This document shows, piece after piece, positions 51,792 to 60,207 of a DNA stretch of 64,000 nt; position 1 is the stretch's first letter, and each line of letters begins with the position of its first letter. The notes under the pieces were generated by a model. The model ran no database searches. It was not told the origin of the DNA and saw only the letters and a program-made list of their open reading frames with translations. Source of the DNA: Pusillimonas sp. MFBS29. GTDB lineage: Bacteria > Pseudomonadota > Gammaproteobacteria > Burkholderiales > Burkholderiaceae_B. The position numbers and the translations under genes are program-made. The DNA lies in the NCBI RefSeq assembly GCF_020687695.1, contig NZ_JAJEWL010000005.1, forward strand, positions 239,010 through 303,009. The letters are read 5' to 3'.

Positions 51792-54700
51792 ATGAACGCC
51801 CCCCAGGATCAGGCAGCATTATCGAAACTGGCCACCGTTACGCTGGACGACAAGTACACGCTCGAGCGTGGCCGCGCTTATATGAGCGGTACCCAGGCGC
51901 TGGTGCGTCTGCCCATGCTGCAGAAAGCACGGGATCAACTTGCCGGCCTGAACACCGCGGGCTTTATTTCGGGTTATCGCGGCTCGCCCCTGGGTGCCCT
52001 GGATCAGGCCTTATGGAAAGCCAGGCAGCATCTGCAAGACCACGACATCGTCTTCCAGCCAGGATTGAACGAAGACCTGGCAGCTACCTCGGTATGGGGC
52101 ACGCAGCAGGTCGCGCTTTATCCCGATGCCACGCACGATGGCGTATTCGGCATGTGGTATGGCAAGGGGCCGGGGGTGGATCGGTCCATGGATGTCTTCA
52201 AGCACGCCAACTCGGCGGGTACATCCCGGCACGGTGGCGTACTGGTGCTGGCGGGCGATGACCACGGCGCCAAATCCTCCACCGTCGCCCACCAGTCCGA
52301 GCATGATCTGCTGTCTGCAGGCATTCCGGTGCTGTACCCGTCAAACGTTCAGGAATACCTGGACTACGGCCTGCATGGCTGGGCCATGAGCCGGTACTCC
52401 GGCCTGTGGGTGGCCATGAAATGCGTAACCGAAGTCGTCGAATCAACGGCGTCGGTCGAGATCGATCCCGATCGCACCCGCATCGTCATCCCCGACGACT
52501 TTATACTGCCTCCCGACGGCCTGAGCATACGCTGGCCCGATCCGCCGCTCGAACAAGAGGCCCGGCTGATGGACTACAAGTGGTATGCGGCCCTGGCCTA
52601 TACGCGTGCGAACAAGCTGAATCGCGTCGTTATCGATTCCCCCCGCCCTCGCCTGGGCATCATGACTGCCGGCAAGGCTTACCTTGATACCCGCCAGGCG
52701 CTGGCCGACCTGGGGCTGGACGAAACGACCTGTGCCGCGATCGGCATACGCCTTATGAAGGTGGGCTGCGTGTGGCCATTGAATGCCCAGGATGCACGCG
52801 AGTTTGCGACCGGCCTGGAAGAGATTCTGGTGGTCGAGGAAAAGCGCCAGATACTCGAATATGCGCTCAAGGAAGAACTGTACAACTGGCGCGACGATGT
52901 GCGTCCCAGTGTCTATGGCAAGTTCGACGAAAAAGACAACTCAGGCGGGGAATGGTCAGTGCCGCGTGGCCAATGGCTGCTGCCGGCCCGTGGCGAGCTG
53001 TCACCGGCCTTGATCGCCCGCGCCATTGCGCGCCGTCTTGAAAAATCCGATCTGCCGGCCGAGCTGCGTGCGCGCATTGCCGCGCGCATTGCCATTATCG
53101 ACGCCAAAGACAAGGAACTGGCCGGCACGCAGGCAACCATCGATCGCAAGCCCTGGTTCTGTTCAGGCTGTCCGCACAATACCTCCACGCGCGTACCCGA
53201 AGGTTCACGCGCTCTGGCCGGCATAGGCTGCCACTACATGACCATCTGGATGGATCGCAACACCGAGACTTTCAGTCATATGGGGGGCGAAGGCGCGGCA
53301 TGGATAGGCCAGAAGTCGTTTACCCGCGAAAAGCATGTGTTTGCCAATCTGGGCGACGGCACTTATTTCCACTCCGGCATACTGGCGATACGGGCTTCGA
53401 TCGCAGCCAATTCCAACATCACCTACAAGATTTTGTACAACGATGCCGTGGCCATGACTGGCGGGCAGCCCGTAGACGGCATACTTAAGGTCACTGATGT
53501 GATTGCCCAGGTTCATGCCGAAGGTGCCCGCAAAATTGTAGTGGTGACCGACGAACCCGAGAAATACAAAGGCGTGTCACTGGTGGGCAATCCGCCGGTC
53601 TATCACCGCGACGAGCTCGATCGCGTGCAGCGTGAACTGCGCGAGATCGAAGGCACCACGGTACTGGTGTACGACCAGACCTGTGCCACCGAAAAGCGCC
53701 GGCGCCGCAAGCGCGGCGCCTACCCTGATCCCGCCCGCCGGGTCTTCATCAATGACGAGGTCTGTGAAGGCTGTGGCGACTGCTCGGTCAAGTCCAACTG
53801 TCTTTCAGTCGAGCCGCTCAATACGCCCAAAGGCAGCAAGCGCAAGATCAATCAGTCTTCCTGCAATAAAGATTTTTCCTGTACAAATGGTTTCTGTCCC
53901 AGCTTTATTACGGCCGAGGGTGCCCAGGTTCGCAAGCCCAGACCAACGACAGGCGCTGCCAACGTACAAGACACACCTTTGCCCCTGCCCGTACTACCAG
54001 CCCTGCAAGGCAGCTACGGCATACTTATCACCGGCATAGGCGGCACCGGCGTAGTCACGATAGGCGGGCTGCTGGGCATGGCCGCCCACCTGGAAAACAA
54101 AGGCGTCACCGTGCTCGACATGGCCGGTCTGGCCCAAAAAGGCGGCGCCGTGCTCAGTCACGTACAAATTGCCAGCCAGCCCGATGAACTTCACGCAACA
54201 CGCATTGCGACCGGCGAAGCCGCGCTCATCATAGGCTGCGATGCCATCGTGACCAGCTCTGCAGAAGTACTGTCCAAAGCCCAGAAAGAAGTCAGCTATG
54301 CCGTTGTCAACAGCGCAGCCGTTCCCACTGCCGATGTCATCCGGAACGCAAGCTGGCAGTATCCGCAAGCCGCCGTCGAAAGCGGGCTGACTCAATCCAT
54401 AGGTTCACACTGCAACTTCCTGGACGCCAATGCGCTGGCCGTGCACTTGATGGGCGATGCCATCTATGCCAACCCGCTGCTGCTGGGGTACGCCTGGCAA
54501 AAAGGCTGGGTACCGCTGGCGCATGAAAGCCTGGTCCGGGCCATCGAACTGAATGGCGTCATGGTCGAGAAAAACCTGGCTGCATTCGAATGGGGACGCG
54601 CAGCCGCGCATCTGGGTGCGCAGGCCATCATGCCGGCTCCAGCCCCGGCTCAGGTCGTCTCGCTGCCTGAATCACTTGATACCCTGATCAAGCGCAACAT

Positions 54701-55340
54701 CAACTGGCTGAGCGATTACCAGAATGCAGCCTATGCCGATCGGTATCAGGCCGCAGTGGAAAAAATACGAGAGCGTGAAGCAGGCCTGGCAACCGCCCGT
54801 GGCCTGCGCCTTACGCGCGCAGTGGCGCGCAACCTGGCCAAGCTCATGGCCTACAAAGATGAATACGAAGTCGCCCGGCTATATACCGACCCGGCCTTCA
54901 CTGAAAAGTTGCGTGCGCAATTCGAAGGCGAACCAGGCAAGGACTATCAGCTGAATTTCCATCTGGCTCCGCCCCTGCTGGCGAAGAAGAATGAAAAGGG
55001 CGAGCTCATCAAGACAAAATACGGGCCCTGGGTCATGTCGGTTTTCAAGATTCTTGCGCGTGCCAAAGGCCTGCGCGGCACGGCACTGGATCCTTTTGGC
55101 AAAACTCATGAGCGGCGCCAGGAGCGCCAGCTGATCAGCGACTATTTCGACCTGATCGATGAGTTCGAGAAAAGTCTGACAGACCAGAATCTGGCTGCTG
55201 CGATAGAGCTCGCCAGTCTTCCCGACGATATTCGTGGCTTTGGTCACGTCAAGGAAAAGAATCTGCTGCAAGCCCAGGCGCGCCGCATGCAGCTGCTGGA
55301 AAGCTACCGGCAGGCCGGCTTGCTTAACAAGGTTGCCTGA
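51792..55340 (+). CDS. Indolepyruvate ferredoxin oxidoreductase family protein, fused alpha and beta parts
   Basis: The protein has 1182 residues. The N-terminal region (to about 700) is the IorA-like thiamine diphosphate part, with ISGYRGSPLGALD and GIGCHYMTIWMDR and ILYNDAVAMTGGQPVDG at the cofactor site. A ferredoxin-like segment with CEGCGDCSVKSNC starts at Cys658, and CNKDFSCTNGFCPSF follows. The C-terminal IorB-like part starts with GIGGTGVVTIGGLLGMAA. The family oxidatively decarboxylates aryl or branched 2-oxo acids to acyl-CoA with reduction of ferredoxin or another carrier. Fused forms are common in proteobacteria. Its convergent neighbour is an amino-acid-type ABC operon. AGGAGA precedes ATG 51792. 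Confidence 0.93.
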   Translation: MNAPQDQAALSKLATVTLDDKYTLERGRAYMSGTQALVRLPMLQKARDQLAGLNTAGFISGYRGSPLGALDQALWKARQHLQDHDIVFQPGLNEDLAATSVWGTQQVALYPDATHDGVFGMWYGKGPGVDRSMDVFKHANSAGTSRHGGVLVLAGDDHGAKSSTVAHQSEHDLLSAGIPVLYPSNVQEYLDYGLHGWAMSRYSGLWVAMKCVTEVVESTASVEIDPDRTRIVIPDDFILPPDGLSIRWPDPPLEQEARLMDYKWYAALAYTRANKLNRVVIDSPRPRLGIMTAGKAYLDTRQALADLGLDETTCAAIGIRLMKVGCVWPLNAQDAREFATGLEEILVVEEKRQILEYALKEELYNWRDDVRPSVYGKFDEKDNSGGEWSVPRGQWLLPARGELSPALIARAIARRLEKSDLPAELRARIAARIAIIDAKDKELAGTQATIDRKPWFCSGCPHNTSTRVPEGSRALAGIGCHYMTIWMDRNTETFSHMGGEGAAWIGQKSFTREKHVFANLGDGTYFHSGILAIRASIAANSNITYKILYNDAVAMTGGQPVDGILKVTDVIAQVHAEGARKIVVVTDEPEKYKGVSLVGNPPVYHRDELDRVQRELREIEGTTVLVYDQTCATEKRRRRKRGAYPDPARRVFINDEVCEGCGDCSVKSNCLSVEPLNTPKGSKRKINQSSCNKDFSCTNGFCPSFITAEGAQVRKPRPTTGAANVQDTPLPLPVLPALQGSYGILITGIGGTGVVTIGGLLGMAAHLENKGVTVLDMAGLAQKGGAVLSHVQIASQPDELHATRIATGEAALIIGCDAIVTSSAEVLSKAQKEVSYAVVNSAAVPTADVIRNASWQYPQAAVESGLTQSIGSHCNFLDANALAVHLMGDAIYANPLLLGYAWQKGWVPLAHESLVRAIELNGVMVEKNLAAFEWGRAAAHLGAQAIMPAPAPAQVVSLPESLDTLIKRNINWLSDYQNAAYADRYQAAVEKIREREAGLATARGLRLTRAVARNLAKLMAYKDEYEVARLYTDPAFTEKLRAQFEGEPGKDYQLNFHLAPPLLAKKNEKGELIKTKYGPWVMSVFKILARAKGLRGTALDPFGKTHERRQERQLISDYFDLIDEFEKSLTDQNLAAAIELASLPDDIRGFGHVKEKNLLQAQARRMQLLESYRQAGLLNKVA

Positions 55341-55370
55341 GGCGCCTGGCGCGGGGCTGCCTGGCGCGGG

Positions 55371-56117
55371 CTACAGCGCCAGATGCTCCCGGCGTACGGC
55401 TTCGTCGCCAGCCAGCTCCTGCATCGTGCCGCTATAACGAATCACGCCCTTTTCCAGCACATAGGCGCGATCCGACACCAGCTGTGCAAAATGAATGTTT
55501 TGTTCAGACAGCAGCACACTGGCCCCGCGCGCCTTCAGCGCCAGAATCATCTCGGCCATTTGCTCGACGATTAACGGAGCCACACCTTCCGAGGGTTCGT
55601 CGAGCAACAGGCAATAAGGATTGCCCATCAGGGTGCGTGCCACAGCCAGCATCTGCTGCTCACCGCCGCTCATGGATCCGGCTGGCCGCTGCTGCATATC
55701 GGCCAACGGGGGAAACAGCTCGAATACTGAATCGAATGTCCAGTTCAAACCAGGCGTGCCATCGGGCCATGTCCTGCCGGCCTGCTGCCCGGTGATCAGG
55801 TTCTCCCTGACCGTCAGCTCGGTAAATATGCGTCTTTCTTCAGGCACATAGCCCAGCCCCATGCGGGCGATTTCGTATGACTGGCGCTGGCCAAGCTCTT
55901 GTCCCATGAAGGAAACACGCCCACGACGCCGGGCCAGCAAGCCCATTATGGCCTTGAGCGTAGTGGATTTGCCGGCACCATTGCGCCCCATCAAGCCAAC
56001 GACCTCGCCGCGTTTCACTTCCAGACTCAGGCCATGCAATATATGCGCAGCACCATACCAGGCGTCAAGGCCCGATACCGACAGAACGGGCTGGCTGTCG
56101 TCGCTCACCGGGCTCAT
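55371..56117 (-). CDS. livF: LivF-type ABC ATPase
   Basis: The protein has 248 residues. It shows Walker A GRNGAGKST, Q-loop, signature MSGGEQQMLAVARTL and Walker B LLLDEPSEGVAP, the typical LivF variant. With LivG it powers a branched-chain-amino-acid-type importer. ATG 56117 overlaps the livG stop by 4 bp (ATGA). It is the last gene of the operon and converges with the oxidoreductase gene after 30 bp. Confidence 0.94.
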   Translation of the reverse strand: MSPVSDDSQPVLSVSGLDAWYGAAHILHGLSLEVKRGEVVGLMGRNGAGKSTTLKAIMGLLARRRGRVSFMGQELGQRQSYEIARMGLGYVPEERRIFTELTVRENLITGQQAGRTWPDGTPGLNWTFDSVFELFPPLADMQQRPAGSMSGGEQQMLAVARTLMGNPYCLLLDEPSEGVAPLIVEQMAEMILALKARGASVLLSEQNIHFAQLVSDRAYVLEKGVIRYSGTMQELAGDEAVRREHLAL

Positions 56118-56890
56118 GCGCCCTCCTGCAAAATATCGGGACCCATGGTTTTGCCACTGCCAAAATACACTTCCTGAACCTTGGGGTGCTGACGCACCTC
56201 ATCGACACTGCCTTGCGCAATCAGCTTGCCGCGCGCCAGCACAATAACGCGATCAGCGTGCGCAAACACCACATCCATGCTGTGCTCGGTAAACAGCACG
56301 GCAAGCTGGCGCTGCACAACCAGCTCCTTGACCAGACCCACGAGTGCATGGCGCTCGGCAGGTGCCATCCCGGCCGTGGGCTCATCCATGAGCAGGACAC
56401 GCGGATTGCCCGCCAGACTCATGGCCAGTTCCACCCGCTTCACGTCGCCATAGGCCAGCTCGCTGCAGGGCCGTTCGGCCTGATCCTGCATGTTGACCTG
56501 TCCGAGCAAATGCATGGCCTCATCCCGATACAGCCCGGCCGCGGGGCGCCAGAACGAAAATATGCGTCGATGATGGGACAGCAAAGCCATTTGCACGTTC
56601 TCGACAACGGACAAAGACGCAAACGTTGCTGCAATCTGGAAGGTGCGGCCAACGCCCTGATGCGCAATGTTGCGGGAGCTCAGGCCCAGCAGCTCTTTAC
56701 CGTCGAGCTTTACCGATCCCTGTGATGCAGGCAACTGCCCTCCCATCATGTTGAAAGTGGTCGATTTACCCGCGCCATTGGGCCCGATCAGTGCCAGCAA
56801 TTCGCCCGGATTCAAAACGAAGCTGACTTCATCGACGGCGATATTGCCGCCGAAGCGCTTGCTTAGTTGCCGGACCTCAAGCAGGCTCAT
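56114..56890 (-). CDS. livG: LivG-type ABC ATPase
   Basis: The protein has 258 residues. It shows Walker A GPNGAGKST, then NMMGGQLPASQGSVKLDG, signature LAYGDVKRVELAMSLAG and Walker B LLMDEPTAGMAP, followed by the LivG-specific TEHSMDVVFAHADRVIVL. The start ATG 56890 overlaps the permease stop by 4 bp. The frame is open much further upstream, but that part is inside the permease gene and is not used. Confidence 0.94.
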   Translation of the reverse strand: MSLLEVRQLSKRFGGNIAVDEVSFVLNPGELLALIGPNGAGKSTTFNMMGGQLPASQGSVKLDGKELLGLSSRNIAHQGVGRTFQIAATFASLSVVENVQMALLSHHRRIFSFWRPAAGLYRDEAMHLLGQVNMQDQAERPCSELAYGDVKRVELAMSLAGNPRVLLMDEPTAGMAPAERHALVGLVKELVVQRQLAVLFTEHSMDVVFAHADRVIVLARGKLIAQGSVDEVRQHPKVQEVYFGSGKTMGPDILQEGA

Positions 56891-58770
56891 GACTGCCTCC
56901 CGCGTTGCATGAGCGCAGCAGCGAAGCCTGCTATTCCTTGGGGAAACACCAGCACGATCAACAAAATGACGGCACCGAACAAGGCGCGCCAGTATTCGGT
57001 GATACCTACAAAATAATCCTGCATGATGGTAAAGGCCGCTGCACCGGCCACCGGACCGAACAGTGTCTGTATGCCACCCAGCAGCACCATGACCAGACCG
57101 TCTACCGACTTGCCTACCGTCATGACTTCGGGCGAGGTACTGCCTTTCGAAAATACATACAGGGCACCTGCAAGGCCGGCCAGCAGGCCGGCCACGACAA
57201 AGGCAGACCACTGCATACCTTTCACATGTATGCCTATGGCATCAGCCCGAAGGGCCGAGTCGCGCACGGCACGCAAGGCGTAACCGAACGGAGCAAAGGC
57301 CATGCGTCGAACAACGACCACAGCAAGCGCCACGACAGCCAGCACAAAATAATAATAGGCATCACCAGAGAGCCAGGCCTCGGGCCAGATACCGACAATG
57401 CCGTTGGATCCACCCGTTACATCGTCCCATTGATACACGATGGACCAGACGATCTGCGCAAAGGCCAGTGTCAGCATGGCCAGGTACACACCCGTCAGGC
57501 GTATGCAGAACCAGCCGAATACCACGGCAGCCAGCGCAGCGGCCAAAGGTGCCGCCAGCATGGAACCCATCATGCCCAGGCCCAGCGACTTGAACAGCAA
57601 GGCCGCTGCGTAAGCCCCGATGCCGAAATAGGCAGCGTGCCCGAACGTAGTCATGCCGCCCAAACCCATCATGAAATGCAGGCTGACGGCAAACAATACG
57701 GCCACCAGCATGTCCTGCGCCAATACTGCTGCGTAGGGCAACGATCCTGACAGCAACGGCAAGGCCAGGAAAACCAGCAGCAACACAACGGCCATCCATT
57801 TGAACGACCGGGTGGCTGCGCGCAGGGGCATATCGGGCATGGCAGCATGGCGCACCTGTGCGAGCGGCTTGCCCAGCAGGCCCCAGGGCTTGAAGACCAG
57901 CACGAAGGCCATGAAGATGAACTCCACCACCAGTGTCAGCTTGGGAAAGGCTATGCTTAAGCCGGCAATATCAACCACACCCAGCGCTATGCATAAAGCC
58001 TTGAGCTGGGCGATGATCAATGCAGCCAGGTAAGCGCCCGGAATCGAGCCCATGCCCCCGACCACAACCACCACGAAAGCATCCCCGATCACGCTCATGT
58101 CCAGCATCAGGCTGGCGGGTTGCCTGGGGATTTGCAGCGCTCCGCCCAGACCGGCCAGGAAAGCGCCCAATGCAAATACGCCCGTAAACAGCCAGGCCTG
58201 ATTCACACCCAGGGCGCCCAGCATTTCACGATCCTGGGTGGCTGCACGTATCAAAGTGCCCCAGCGCGTACGGGTCAGCAATAACCAGAGCACGAGCAGC
58301 ACTACAGGGCCGATCACGATCAGGGCCAGATCGTAGACCGGCATATAGCGGTTAAAGATCTGCACCGCGCCGTTCAGCCCCGGAGCCAGTGGCCCCAGCA
58401 AGTCATCGGGCCCCCACAGCCACAATGCCATATCGTTGAAGACCAGCACCAGCGCGAACGTGGCAAGCAACTGGAACATTTCCGGGGCGCGATAAATACG
58501 CCGTAAAAGCAGGATCTCGACCAATGCACCCAGTACGCCCACGACCAGCGCCGCGCAAATCAGGCTGCCCCAGAACCCCAGAGGAGTGTGCCCCCATACG
58601 CTGACGATGGTATACGCCACATAGATGCCCAGCATATAAAGCGAGCCGTGGGCAAAATTGACGATACGGCTGACGCCGAAAATCAACGACAGACCCACTG
58701 CCACCAGAAACAGCGAAGACGCCTCGGCGAAGCCGTTCAGTATCTGAACGAGGTAAGCACCTAACTGCAT
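56887..58770 (-). CDS. Fused LivH-LivM branched-chain amino acid-type ABC permease
   Basis: The protein has 627 residues. The first half (to about 290) is LivH-like: LNGFAEASSLFLVAVGLSL, RIVNFAHGSLYMLG, and VVVVVGGMGSIPGAYLAALI. After a short linker around 300-325 the second half is LivM-like: MLVAVLFAVSLHFMMG, TFGHAAYFGIGAYAAALLF, VRDSALRADAIGIHV. Both membrane subunits are thus one chain, whereas E. coli has separate livH and livM. The ATG has no Shine-Dalgarno. A hairpin (58777-58796) ends 6 nt upstream of the start codon, so translation is probably limited or coupled. Confidence 0.92.
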   Translation of the reverse strand: MQLGAYLVQILNGFAEASSLFLVAVGLSLIFGVSRIVNFAHGSLYMLGIYVAYTIVSVWGHTPLGFWGSLICAALVVGVLGALVEILLLRRIYRAPEMFQLLATFALVLVFNDMALWLWGPDDLLGPLAPGLNGAVQIFNRYMPVYDLALIVIGPVVLLVLWLLLTRTRWGTLIRAATQDREMLGALGVNQAWLFTGVFALGAFLAGLGGALQIPRQPASLMLDMSVIGDAFVVVVVGGMGSIPGAYLAALIIAQLKALCIALGVVDIAGLSIAFPKLTLVVEFIFMAFVLVFKPWGLLGKPLAQVRHAAMPDMPLRAATRSFKWMAVVLLLVFLALPLLSGSLPYAAVLAQDMLVAVLFAVSLHFMMGLGGMTTFGHAAYFGIGAYAAALLFKSLGLGMMGSMLAAPLAAALAAVVFGWFCIRLTGVYLAMLTLAFAQIVWSIVYQWDDVTGGSNGIVGIWPEAWLSGDAYYYFVLAVVALAVVVVRRMAFAPFGYALRAVRDSALRADAIGIHVKGMQWSAFVVAGLLAGLAGALYVFSKGSTSPEVMTVGKSVDGLVMVLLGGIQTLFGPVAGAAAFTIMQDYFVGITEYWRALFGAVILLIVLVFPQGIAGFAAALMQRGRQS

Positions 58771-58776
58771 AGTATG

Positions 58777-58796
58777 ACGGTGCCCGCAGGCACCGT
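58777..58796 (-). promoter_or_regulatory. Hairpin covering the start region of the LivHM permease gene
   Basis: ACGGTGCC (58777-58784) and GGCACCGT (58789-58796) form a perfect 8-bp stem with a CGCA loop. It is placed between the binding-protein stop and the permease start, 6 nt from the ATG on the minus strand. It would cover the place of a ribosome binding site and also stabilise the binding-protein message. Confidence 0.65.
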
Positions 58797-58820
58797 ACCC
58801 TTGCTGAAGAAAATGATGGC

Positions 58821-60032
58821 TTAGTCAGCCGAGGCCGGACGCCACTGCCTGACTTGCTCGTCAGAAGGCAGGACGCTGGCTCCGTCTATATATTCAATAT
58901 CGGTCATGATGCCCTTGCCATCCTTGATAGCCAGCGTACCGACGTAGGCGCCCATGGTGGACTGATGATCGATGCCACGATAGGTAATGCGCCCCACAGG
59001 GGTATCGACCTCAAGTCCCTTGAAGGCTTGCACCATGGCTTCGGAGTCGGTTGAGCCCGCCTTCTTGATGCCGGCAGCCAGCGACACGATGGCGTTGTAT
59101 CCGATGATGGTTCCCAGCCTTGGATAATCGTCATAGCGTTCCTGATAGGCCTTCAGGAAACGGTCGTGCTCGGGAGTATCAATGGCATACCAGGGGTAGC
59201 CGGTTACCACCCAGCCCACGGGAGTTTCTGTGCCCAGAGGATCAAGATATTCAGGCTCACCCGTCAACAGGCTGACAACAGAAAGATCCTTGAAGAAATT
59301 GCGCTGCGTGCCCGCCCGCACGAACTTCGCCAGGTCAGTGGCAAACAACACATTGAACACGGCTTCGGGCTTGGCATCGGCAAGTGCCTGAACGACATTG
59401 CCGGCGTCTATCTTGCCCAACGGAGCGGCCTGCTCGGCAACGAACTCAACATCGGGCTGGGCTTGCTTGAGCAAGGTTTTGAAGGTCGTGACCGCAGATT
59501 GTCCGTATTCATAGTTGGGATACACGATGGCCCATCTTTTCTTGTTCATCTTGACGGCCGCCGGGATCAGCATCGCCACCTGCATGTAGGTGGACGCACG
59601 CAAACGGAAGGTGTAATGATTGCCGTCAGCCCAAACAATCTTGTCGGTCAGTGGCTCGCTTGCCAGAAAGAAACGTTGCTTGTGCTTGGCAAAATCGGTA
59701 ACTGCCAGACCCACGTGCGACAGGAATGTGCCCGTCAGCACATCGACCTTGTCACGGGTGAGCAATTCTTCGGCCGCACGCACTGCATCGCCCGGATTCG
59801 AATTGTCGTCGCGTACGATGAGTTCCAGCTGCTTGCCGTTAACGCCCCCGGCTGCGTTGATCTGCTCGACAGCCAGTTCCATACCCATTTTGTAAGGCCC
59901 AAGGAAGGCCGGCTGGGTTTTATAGCTGTTCAGCTCGCCGATCTTTATGGTGTCCTGGGCATGCGCGAAGACGCCGGCGGTACCAAGGGCAAGCGCCCCC
60001 AATAGCTTTATATAGGGTGTAGCTCGTTGCAT
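58821..60032 (-). CDS. ABC transporter substrate-binding protein, LivJ/AmiC type
   Basis: The protein has 403 residues. The signal peptide ends in FAHAQ before DTIKIGELNSYKTQPAFLGPYKMG. Periplasmic binding protein type I fold: VEQINAAGGVNGKQLELIVRDDNSNPGDAVRAAEELL and KKRWAIVYPNYEYGQSAV are characteristic of the leucine/amide-binding group. The ligand could be a branched-chain or aromatic amino acid or an amide; this cannot be told by eye. AGGAA lies upstream of ATG 60032. It is the first gene of the operon SBP-LivHM-LivG-LivF and divergent from the sulfatase-fold gene. Confidence 0.92.
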   Translation of the reverse strand: MQRATPYIKLLGALALGTAGVFAHAQDTIKIGELNSYKTQPAFLGPYKMGMELAVEQINAAGGVNGKQLELIVRDDNSNPGDAVRAAEELLTRDKVDVLTGTFLSHVGLAVTDFAKHKQRFFLASEPLTDKIVWADGNHYTFRLRASTYMQVAMLIPAAVKMNKKRWAIVYPNYEYGQSAVTTFKTLLKQAQPDVEFVAEQAAPLGKIDAGNVVQALADAKPEAVFNVLFATDLAKFVRAGTQRNFFKDLSVVSLLTGEPEYLDPLGTETPVGWVVTGYPWYAIDTPEHDRFLKAYQERYDDYPRLGTIIGYNAIVSLAAGIKKAGSTDSEAMVQAFKGLEVDTPVGRITYRGIDHQSTMGAYVGTLAIKDGKGIMTDIEYIDGASVLPSDEQVRQWRPASAD

Positions 60033-60207
60033 AATAGACAATTCCTGTGCATTGCTTGCGATCAAAACCTGCTAAATTGTACGCAATATAAACGTGGCAG
60101 CGTACAGAGCTTGTGGTTCGCCTGGCTCACGCACCCAAGTTCACACATGTACTTGCCTCACAATACGCATATAACTGCGTTCCAACCAAAGGCTTTCCTG
60201 CCCTCCG

